Assembly: GCA_964529305.1 (NCBI GenBank)
Contig: CAZGUX010000257.1
Coordinates: 1-64,000 of the forward strand
Direction: 5' to 3'
Origin: CAZGUX01 sp964529305
GTDB taxonomy: Bacteria; Acidobacteriota; Terriglobia; Bryobacterales; Bryobacteraceae
Length of the DNA stretch: 64,000 bases
Made by a program: the position numbers and the translations under genes. The notes below the pieces were generated by a model that was given only the letters and a program-made list of their open reading frames with translations, was not told the origin of the DNA and did no database searches. This document shows positions 27,079 to 33,952 of this stretch, piece by piece; within the stretch, counting starts at the first letter, position 1; the number at the start of each line of letters is the position of its first letter.

Positions 27079-27696
27079 TCAGTTTTGAACTTCTTCCGCC
27101 CAACCCGTGGCGAAGTGGGTCTGGCCGGCCGACCGGCTGGTGCCGGTCTCCGCGGCCTTCAGCAGCTTGTGCACCGTCTTATGCGTGGGCAGGTTGGCTT
27201 CCAGGTAGTCGATTCCCTCCGCGGTGATCATGAGGCTGGACCGGTCATCCGGCATGATGAAGCGTTTCGACTTCAGATACCAGACGGTGAACGTCAGGTG
27301 CTCGCGCGGAACGAACATCAGGTTTTCCAATTCCAGCATCGACAACGCCGGCTGCGCCGGGTTCGACTTGCGCCGGTTGTACAGGAGGCACAGAATCCCC
27401 ATGCGCCGGTTGGATTCGCCATCGACGCCTTCCGTGAATTCTTTGGTAAGGAAGATCGGGACCGGATGCTGTTTCTGGGTTTCCCACATCTGGTCGTATT
27501 CTTTCTTACGCTCCGGATCGGAAAGGACCTTGTAGGCTTCCTTGATCCTCAGGAACTTCTCCAGGTCCCCCGTTTCGGCGTTGTCCGGATGGTAGCGGGC
27601 CGCGAGGATGCGGTAGACGCGCTGCAGCGTCTCGAACTCCGACTTGGGGTCGATCTGCAGCAACTCGTAATAATCTACAAACTCGTCGTCGGCCAT
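27079..27696 (-). CDS. J-domain protein (DnaJ-like, N-terminal J domain)
   Basis: A 205-residue protein whose first 70 residues are a J domain with the essential HPD at 36-38 (AARYHPDNAE) and the KEAYKVLSDPERKKEYD helix. The rest (about 90-205) has no zinc-finger or client-binding domain and resembles no DnaJ I recognise, though EGIDYLEANLP may be a small helical domain. It would stimulate DnaK ATPase for a specific client. It is convergent with the response regulator, 9 bases apart. Confidence 0.85.
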   Translation of the reverse strand: MADDEFVDYYELLQIDPKSEFETLQRVYRILAARYHPDNAETGDLEKFLRIKEAYKVLSDPERKKEYDQMWETQKQHPVPIFLTKEFTEGVDGESNRRMGILCLLYNRRKSNPAQPALSMLELENLMFVPREHLTFTVWYLKSKRFIMPDDRSSLMITAEGIDYLEANLPTHKTVHKLLKAAETGTSRSAGQTHFATGWAEEVQN

Positions 27697-27799
27697 AGTT
27701 ACAAAATCCGAACTTTCCCTATGATAGCGTCATCCAAGGGGCGGCGCTGACGGCGAACTGCCGTAGTTCACCCGGAAAAACCCACGAGATTGGTTAGGG

Positions 27800-28468
27800 T
27801 TAGGGACGCTCAAAGACTAGCTGGTACTGGCTATCCTTGATGTGATCCCGGCTGGAGAGGAGTCGAAATCCGGCCGCTTCCACCTCTTTGATCACCACAT
27901 CCTGGTCGGCGCGAATGTGATCCATCGCGTTTCCGTTGGGCATTGCGGTGGGCCGCCGGTAAAAGTCGACGATCACTAGCCGTCCGCCCGAGCGCAGGCC
28001 GCGGCGAAGGCCGGCCAGCATCTCGCCCGGATAGTCGTAATGGTGATAGGAATCGAGGGCCAGGGCGACATCGACGCTGCCCGGAGTGAGGTTGGGATCG
28101 CGTTCGGTGCCCTTGACGAAGTTGACGTTGTCGAGCTTTTCTTTGGCGGCGTGCTCCCGCGCCTTGGCGAGGAAGTCGTCGTGGATGTCCTCGGCCACCA
28201 CGCGGCCGTCCTTTCCCACCGCGCGCGCCAGATAGGGCAGCATGAAGCCGGCGCCGGTACCGATGTCCGCGACCATCATGCCGGGCCGGAGCCCCATGTG
28301 ATCGACCAGTTCCTGGGGCTTCTGGGTCGCGTCCCTGCCTTCGCGCAGTAGCGTGGAGGCGACCCGGGCGCGCCCCTCCGGCGTGATGTATCCCTTGTTC
28401 GCGCTGGCCGCTACCTGCGCGGCTAACGGCAACGCGGCAAAAACGCCGCAGACGACGATTCTTCTCAT
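27800..28468 (-). CDS. exported class I SAM-dependent methyltransferase
   Basis: A 222-residue protein with a signal-peptide-like start (IVVCGVFAALPLAAQVAAS) and a Rossmann methyltransferase fold: motif I VADIGTGAGFMLPYLA, the later GSVDVALALDSYHH and GGRLVIVDFYR. The substrate is unknown. Its start overlaps the end of the homoserine dehydrogenase gene by 4 bases (ATGA), so the two are cotranscribed even though a functional link is not obvious. A methyltransferase with a signal peptide is unusual because SAM is cytoplasmic; the leader may not be cleaved or may be a misread start. Confidence 0.8.
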   Translation of the reverse strand: MRRIVVCGVFAALPLAAQVAASANKGYITPEGRARVASTLLREGRDATQKPQELVDHMGLRPGMMVADIGTGAGFMLPYLARAVGKDGRVVAEDIHDDFLAKAREHAAKEKLDNVNFVKGTERDPNLTPGSVDVALALDSYHHYDYPGEMLAGLRRGLRSGGRLVIVDFYRRPTAMPNGNAMDHIRADQDVVIKEVEAAGFRLLSSRDHIKDSQYQLVFERP

Positions 28469-29769
28469 AACGGAGGCTCCATCGGGAGCGCCAGCGGCGG
28501 CTCCACCATGAATTCAAGTCCGGCCATTTGCATCACGGCATCGCGCAGGGCGCTCTCGACGGTTGGCTCGACCGTGATCACGAACGGCAGGTCTCTCTTG
28601 TTCTCGCACGGTTCCTGCAACACCGCGTCGAGGCTGACGTGTTTGTCGGCCAGGATTCCGGCAAGGGTCGCGATGATTCCGGGCCGGTCGTTGACGCGGA
28701 ACCGCAGATAAAAGGCCCGTTTCTGGCGGCTGATCGACAGAGGCCGGCGTTCGCCCAGACGCTCGTGCGCAAACGGGGACACGCGCTCCGGGCTGCCCGA
28801 GCGGATCTCGCGCGCTACCCTCATCAGGTCGCTGACCACGGCGACGCCCGTCGGGTGGGGACCCGCGCCCCGGCCGTAATAGAGGGTATCGGATCCGTAG
28901 TGGCCCTTCACCCAGACGGCGTTGTACGCGCCCATCACGCTGGCCAGCATGGAAGCGACCGGCACCAGCGCCGGACGGACCGAAAGCAAAAGGCCTTCCG
29001 GTGTGGCGTGCGCGGAACACAGCAGCCGGATGCGGTGGCCGAGTTTCCGGGCATACTGAAAATCCATCGGCGAGATGCGGCGGATCCCCTGAACGTAGAT
29101 ATCATCGGGTTCAATGCGCTCGCCGAAGGCCAAGGCGGCCAGAATGGCCAGCTTCGACCGCGCGTCGTAGCCATCCACGTCCGCGGACGGGTCGGCCTCG
29201 GCGTAGCCCAGGCGTTGCGCTTCGGCGAGCACCGCGTCGAAGGCGGAGCCGTGCTGCTCCATCTCGGTCAGGATATAGTTGCTGGTCCCGTTGAGAATGC
29301 CGAGCAGGGACACGATGCGATCGCCGGAGATGCCTTCCCGCAGCACTGCGTGAATTGGGATTCCCCCGGCGACGCTGGCCTCCATGGCGAGGTTGATTCC
29401 CGCGCAGATGGCGCGGTCCCAGATGCCGGCGCCGTCGAGCGCCATCAGTTCTTTGTTCGCTGTCACCACGGATTTGCCGTGGGCGATCGCCGATTCGATG
29501 ATCTCCCGCGCCACCGTGGTGCCGCCCACCAGTTCGGCCACCACGTCGACTTCCGGGTGCGTGACGACCGTCGTCCAGTCGTCGGTCTTCAGGACCGGGC
29601 CCAAGGCGGGCGGAAGTTGTTTGGTGTGGACGCTCCGGCTGCACACGGCCGTCACGCGGAGAGGAAACCCGAGCTTTTGCGCGATCGCGTCGTGGTTTTC
29701 GGTAAGGATCGTCAGCGAGCCCAGGCCGACATTGCCCAGGCCGATGATCCCTACTCTGACTTCGTCCAT
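28465..29769 (-). CDS. hom: homoserine dehydrogenase
   Basis: A 434-residue enzyme that reduces aspartate semialdehyde to homoserine for threonine, methionine and isoleucine synthesis. The N-terminal nucleotide-binding motif is GIIGLGNVG (about 7-15). The catalytic core includes VTANKELMA, LNGTSNYILTEM, and AEADPSADVDGYDARSKLAILA. A C-terminal ACT domain (about 350-430, DRPGIIATLAGILADK) provides feedback control by threonine in the family. It is the upstream gene of a two-gene unit. Confidence 0.95.
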   Translation of the reverse strand: MDEVRVGIIGLGNVGLGSLTILTENHDAIAQKLGFPLRVTAVCSRSVHTKQLPPALGPVLKTDDWTTVVTHPEVDVVAELVGGTTVAREIIESAIAHGKSVVTANKELMALDGAGIWDRAICAGINLAMEASVAGGIPIHAVLREGISGDRIVSLLGILNGTSNYILTEMEQHGSAFDAVLAEAQRLGYAEADPSADVDGYDARSKLAILAALAFGERIEPDDIYVQGIRRISPMDFQYARKLGHRIRLLCSAHATPEGLLLSVRPALVPVASMLASVMGAYNAVWVKGHYGSDTLYYGRGAGPHPTGVAVVSDLMRVAREIRSGSPERVSPFAHERLGERRPLSISRQKRAFYLRFRVNDRPGIIATLAGILADKHVSLDAVLQEPCENKRDLPFVITVEPTVESALRDAVMQMAGLEFMVEPPLALPMEPPL

Positions 29770-29868
29770 AGGCTTCCATCTTAGCCTGGACGAATTGCCG
29801 GCCCGGTGTGGCGCCGGGCGACGGAGTGGGTCGCCCGGCGCAGGCCGGTGCAGAGCGGCGCCTGAGCG

Positions 29869-30336
29869 CTACTTCCGTTCGTAGATCTCGGTCCAGCGCC
29901 GGATCCCTTCCGGCGACAGCAGGTGCAAGGCGCGGGTCATCGTCTTGCCGTCCTTGGAGACCTCGGTCCGCGTGGTTTCGACGAAGGCATCGCCCGGAGT
30001 GCGGAACACGGACTCAAAGGCGGTCGGGCCGAGGCGATGCATGATGATCGACCCCTCGCCGTAGGATCTCATCATGGGATAGGGTTTTCCGTCAATCGCG
30101 CCATTGAACGCGAAATCCCGAGAGTCTTCGTTCGCGTAGCGGACGGCGCCGGTGTAGTGAAAGGCGGGTTCGCGGTGATCGATGCGGAGCACAACAGACA
30201 ACGGCCGGTTCATCTTGCCCCAGGTGGATCGCTGGACGTTCAGGTGCCAATTGCCGCTGAGGTCGGCAACCGGTGCCCAGCCGGATCCCAGCAGGAGGAA
30301 GAAGGCCGGCAGGAATCGCACGAATTGCGTCTCCAT
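29869..30336 (-). CDS. small exported protein of unknown function
   Basis: A 155-residue protein with a hydrophobic signal (FLPAFFLLLGSGWAPVA) and an all-beta pattern (LSGNWHLNVQRSTWG, AFNGAIDGKPYP, SEDGK-like turns) reminiscent of lipocalin-like or DUF-type secreted beta-barrel proteins. The ATG at 30336 is supported by GGAGG 9 bases upstream; the longer frame reaching 30477 lacks support. No catalytic motif is recognised. Confidence 0.7.
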   Translation of the reverse strand: METQFVRFLPAFFLLLGSGWAPVADLSGNWHLNVQRSTWGKMNRPLSVVLRIDHREPAFHYTGAVRYANEDSRDFAFNGAIDGKPYPMMRSYGEGSIIMHRLGPTAFESVFRTPGDAFVETTRTEVSKDGKTMTRALHLLSPEGIRRWTEIYERK

Positions 30337-30512
30337 GGCAGGTCCCTCCAGGGAGCCCGCTTGTACTGTACTCCTTTCGCCGGCAGGAGGGGAAGGCTGC
30401 GATCCGCGAGGAGAGGCGCGTGCACCGTTTGCGAAAAGGACTCTCGCTGCTCCGAAGGGTTCATCGAACGAGTCCAAGCAGCAGCCGGCCCAACTCGTCG
30501 CAAGGCACGCCT

Positions 30513-32303
30513 TCAGTATCCGAGCGCGTAATTGTCCTTCGCCGGGCTCACCCCGCTGAACATCACACCCGTGGCCGGATCGATCAGGATCATCTTGACC
30601 GCGCCGGTTCCGGACGGCGCGCCGTAAGGAGGTTGTGTGGGAGTCGCTTGCACCGGATGACCCAGCGCCTGCAGCGCTTTCCCCACGCGATCCGCAAGCT
30701 GCTGGGTCATCGCCAGGCCATTGCCCGGACTTTGCGGATAGTACGACACGCGAAAGTTCGAACTGGCAATCGCCGGCGCCTCCACGGCCTGCTGGACGTT
30801 CATGCCGAACTCGACGACATTCAAAAATGCCTGCGACATGGTCTGTGGGATCGTGTCGCCGCCAGGGGTATTCCAGGCGAGGTACGGCTTGCCGTTCTTG
30901 AGAGCCATCGCCGGAATCGCGCCCTGGCGTGTCCGCTTGCCCGGAGCCACCACATTCACGTCCGCCGCGTCGAGGCCGAAATAGGAGGCACGATTGTTCA
31001 GCAAGAACCCGGCGCCCTCCACCGTCATGCCGCTGCCGAATCCTCCGTTGATGCTGTGGGTCACCGACACGACGTTGCCGAAGCGGTCGGCGACGGCGAA
31101 GGAGGAAGTCTGCTCATGACGCGCGACCTCCACCGCGGCGGCCGCCGTTCGAGCTCCCGGGGTGTGATAGCGAAGGCTGTGCCCGTCGAGCACCGCTTTG
31201 CCCCGGCGGGGGTTTCCGGGCGGAGCGACGCCTTCGATCGCGCGGTCCATTCGGATCAATCCCCGGCGCAGCGCGGCATAGTCTTTCGAAAGGAGTTCTT
31301 CGATCGGCATGTCGCGAGCGAAACGAGGATCGGTAATATACGGATGGCGGTCCGCGAAAGCCAGCTTGAAGGCCTCCGTCAACACGTGGAGATACTCCGG
31401 CGTGTTGTGTCCGAGCTTCCGAAGGTCGAAGCCCTCGAGAATATTCAGCGCGATGAGCATGAAAATGCCGCCCGAGTTCGGCGCAGCTTGATACACGTCG
31501 AGATCCTTGTAACGAATCCGGATGGGCGCCGATTCCTCTGCCTCGAATGCGGCCATGTCCTCGTAACGAATCAAGCCGCCGTGTTTCGCGTGATAGGCGG
31601 CGGTCTGGCGCGCGATCTGCCCGCGGTAGAAGGCGTCCGCGCCCTGCCGCGAGATTTGCGTGATCGACTTCGCAAGATCGGGCTGCCGCAGAATCTGTCC
31701 GATCGGCAAGGGCTGGCCTCCCGGCAGGAAGACACGCGACGAACTCTCCCACTTCCGCAGCAGGTCCGCGGATTTCCGGAAGTTGCCGCTGCCCCAGGCG
31801 CTGAGCGGATATCCGTTCTCGGCGGTCGCGATGGCGTCCGCCAGCAGGAGCGGGTAGGGCCGTGTGCCGAACTTCTTCAGCAGCAGGTCGAATCCGCCGA
31901 CCGCGCCAGGAACACTGGTCGAATACGGCCCATCAAGGGGAACCAGTCCTAATTTCTGATAGAACTCGCGCGTTGCCAGCTTGGGCGAAGGCCCGCTTCC
32001 GTTGATGTGCACGACCCGATCGAGAGCTTTGATGTAGGCGAGAATGAAGCCATCGCCGCCCAGGCCCGCTTCGCTGGGTTCGGTCACGGCCGTCATATAA
32101 AAGACGGCGACGGCGGCATCGACGGCGTTGCCGCCCTGCTCCAGCAGGCGCAGTCCCGCCCGCGCCTGCAGCGGATGCTCAGCCGCGACCAGGCCCTGGG
32201 TACCCATCACGATCGTTCGCCAGGTCGGCGTATCTTCGGCGGAAGCGTGGATTTCCATGGCAAGTGCGAGGGCAGCTACTACGAAAGCAGTCTTTCCAGT
32301 CAT
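30513..32303 (-). CDS. ggt: gamma-glutamyltransferase
   Basis: A 596-residue exported enzyme with a signal peptide (AFVVAALALAMEIHASA). It has the large-subunit motif GGNAVDAAVA and GLGGDGFIL, and the autocleavage/nucleophile Thr in the HEQTSSFAVAD region, followed by NINGGFGSG-like sequence (SINGGFGSGM) in the small subunit. These hydrolyse glutathione or transfer its glutamyl group in the periplasm. The gene has no close operon partner. Confidence 0.92.
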   Translation of the reverse strand: MTGKTAFVVAALALAMEIHASAEDTPTWRTIVMGTQGLVAAEHPLQARAGLRLLEQGGNAVDAAVAVFYMTAVTEPSEAGLGGDGFILAYIKALDRVVHINGSGPSPKLATREFYQKLGLVPLDGPYSTSVPGAVGGFDLLLKKFGTRPYPLLLADAIATAENGYPLSAWGSGNFRKSADLLRKWESSSRVFLPGGQPLPIGQILRQPDLAKSITQISRQGADAFYRGQIARQTAAYHAKHGGLIRYEDMAAFEAEESAPIRIRYKDLDVYQAAPNSGGIFMLIALNILEGFDLRKLGHNTPEYLHVLTEAFKLAFADRHPYITDPRFARDMPIEELLSKDYAALRRGLIRMDRAIEGVAPPGNPRRGKAVLDGHSLRYHTPGARTAAAAVEVARHEQTSSFAVADRFGNVVSVTHSINGGFGSGMTVEGAGFLLNNRASYFGLDAADVNVVAPGKRTRQGAIPAMALKNGKPYLAWNTPGGDTIPQTMSQAFLNVVEFGMNVQQAVEAPAIASSNFRVSYYPQSPGNGLAMTQQLADRVGKALQALGHPVQATPTQPPYGAPSGTGAVKMILIDPATGVMFSGVSPAKDNYALGY

Positions 32304-32490
32304 CTCAGAAACGCAATCATATCAAGCTTCCCCACGGCTGAAATAACGACGGCATTTCGCGTGCCACGAAATTCGTCTCCACGCCGAGGGTTAATTTTGT
32401 AAAGTATTCGCTCCTCCGTGTGACCTTTGTGCTCCTTAAAACACCACTGACCCATGCCGCCGCTTGGGGCGCGACCGAACCAAACCAAGG

Positions 32491-32714
32491 GTCAACCTTC
32501 CGATTGTTCCTGAACTCTATGACCTGGAACTCGACCCGGCCGAGAGCTACGAGTGCTCGCGGCCAATCCGCTCGTCGCGTCTCAGCTGCGAGTGCGCGTG
32601 GAACAAATGCTGCGATTGTTTCCCTCCACGGTCGAACAATGCTGGCGCGACACGATGAGCCGCCGCGTGGAATACACCCCCTCCGGCGCGCTGCCGGTTG
32701 AACAGCAGCCGTAG
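32491..32714 (+). pseudogene. frameshifted C-terminal remnant of a sulfatase
   Basis: Translation of 32491-32552 gives NLPIVPELYDLELDPAESYE, which matches the C-terminal ELYDLE.DP.E.Y motif of arylsulfatases. After a frameshift at about 32553, the next frame reads VLAANPLVASQLRVRVEQML and ends at TAG 32712-32714, also typical of the sulfatase C-terminus. Restoring one G after 32553 (GAGGTG) joins the two. The catalytic N-terminal half is absent upstream, so the gene is dead. It lies between ggt and the DUF5666-like gene. Confidence 0.75.
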
Positions 32715-32736
32715 CCCTCTCCTTCGGTAAACCCGC

Positions 32737-32752
32737 CTTTACAGTTCTTTAC
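32737..32752. promoter_or_regulatory. CTTTAC direct repeat, possible regulator site
   Basis: CTTTAC occurs at 32737-32742 and 32747-32752, ten bases apart, about 55 bases before the GTG of the DUF5666-like gene. It resembles the tandem repeat at 24521-24538. A shared response regulator would explain both; this is inference. Confidence 0.35.
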
Positions 32753-32806
32753 GAAGACTTATCATTTCGCTCGTGACCTCCCGGCGGCGTCGCGCGCCAT
32801 ATCAAT

Positions 32807-33931
32807 GTGATCCAGAAAATTCTGTGTGCCGTCCTGGCCGGCGGGATATTGGCGGCCGCGCAGACGGCGCCTCGCCGTTCGGTGATGGGGTCAGTCGCCG
32901 GGTTTCGCGCCGGTCAGGCCGAGATGGACGTCAAGACCGAAGCGGGTGAAACCGTTGCGGTCCGGTTCCTGTCCACGACCGTTTTGCAACGCGTGGCCCC
33001 CGGCGAGAAGGACCTCGAGAACGCGACATCCATCCAACTCGGCGAGATCAAGACAGGCGACCGTGTTCTGGTGACGTTCGTGCCCGAGACCTCGGATGCC
33101 CACCGGATCGTCGTCATGTCCGCCGGAGACATCGCGCAGAAGCGGGAAGCGGATCGAAAGGACTGGATGCAGCGCGGAGTCAGCGGCGTCGTCACCAGCC
33201 GGAAAGACGATCAGATCACGCTGCGGTTGCGGTCGTTCCAGGGCGAGTCCACCGCGGTCGTCAAGGTTTCCGCCAAAACGTCGTTCAAACGTTACGCGCC
33301 CGACTCGGTGAAGTTCTCCGACGCCGTGCCCGGCGCCATCAACCAGGTAAGCCCGGGCGACCAGTTGCGGGCGCGTGGCCAGAAGAGTGACGACGGCCTG
33401 ACCGTGATCGCCGGCGAAGTCGTCTTCGGAACTTTCCAGACCAGGGCCGGGGAAGTCACCGCCATCGATGCGGCCGCCGGCGAAGTCACAATCAAAGACC
33501 TGATCACGCACAAGCCGGTGGTCATCAAGCTGACCGCCGACTCACAGATGAAGCGAATGCCCGATTTAGCAGGCCCGGGCGCGGGCTTCGGCCGCACGGG
33601 CGCCGGGGGCGGAATGGGTCCGGCCGGAGCCGGCATGCCCGGTGGCCGCCCGGGCGGGCCGCCCGATTTTTCCACGATGCTCGAACGGATGCCGGCCGCC
33701 AGACTGGTGGACCTCAAGCCTGGCGAGACGCTGGTCGTGTCGAGCACGAAAACAGCCCAGAGCGGCCGGCTCACCGCCATCATGCTGCTGGCCAACGCAG
33801 GCCGCCTGATCGAGATGGCATCGCGACAGAATGGCGACCGCTCCGCCGGCCCGGGCCTTGGCGGAATGAGCGGCATGGGAATGAGCGGCCTGGGAGCGGG
33901 CGGGCTGGAACTGCCCGCCATGCTCCCATAG
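32807..33931 (+). CDS. exported DUF5666-like beta-repeat protein with glycine-rich segment
   Basis: A 374-residue protein from GTG 32807 with a signal peptide (ILCAVLAGGILAAAQ). It is built from repeated small beta domains: VMGSVAGF..AGQAEMDVKTEAG, VSGVVTSRKDDQITLRLRSF, and RAGEVTAIDAAAGEVTIKD, the pattern of DUF5666-type OB-like repeats. A glycine/proline/methionine-rich stretch (about 260-290) separates them from the C-terminal part, and the C-terminus again contains GMSGMGMSGLGAGG. Function unknown. The TonB-dependent receptor follows after 21 bases, so they are one operon. Confidence 0.75.
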   Translation: MIQKILCAVLAGGILAAAQTAPRRSVMGSVAGFRAGQAEMDVKTEAGETVAVRFLSTTVLQRVAPGEKDLENATSIQLGEIKTGDRVLVTFVPETSDAHRIVVMSAGDIAQKREADRKDWMQRGVSGVVTSRKDDQITLRLRSFQGESTAVVKVSAKTSFKRYAPDSVKFSDAVPGAINQVSPGDQLRARGQKSDDGLTVIAGEVVFGTFQTRAGEVTAIDAAAGEVTIKDLITHKPVVIKLTADSQMKRMPDLAGPGAGFGRTGAGGGMGPAGAGMPGGRPGGPPDFSTMLERMPAARLVDLKPGETLVVSSTKTAQSGRLTAIMLLANAGRLIEMASRQNGDRSAGPGLGGMSGMGMSGLGAGGLELPAMLP

Positions 33932-33952
33932 CCGCCCGGACAGAGAGACATC

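Larger units (their letters stand above)
32304..32806. other. intergenic region with repeat-like and remnant sequence
   Basis: The 503 bases hold a short stretch at 32408-32441 with the CTCCGTGTGACCTTTGTG type text common to dispersed intergenic repeats, the sulfatase remnant at 32491-32714, and the CTTTAC pair at 32737-32752 ahead of the next gene. No intact gene is seen. Confidence 0.6.
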
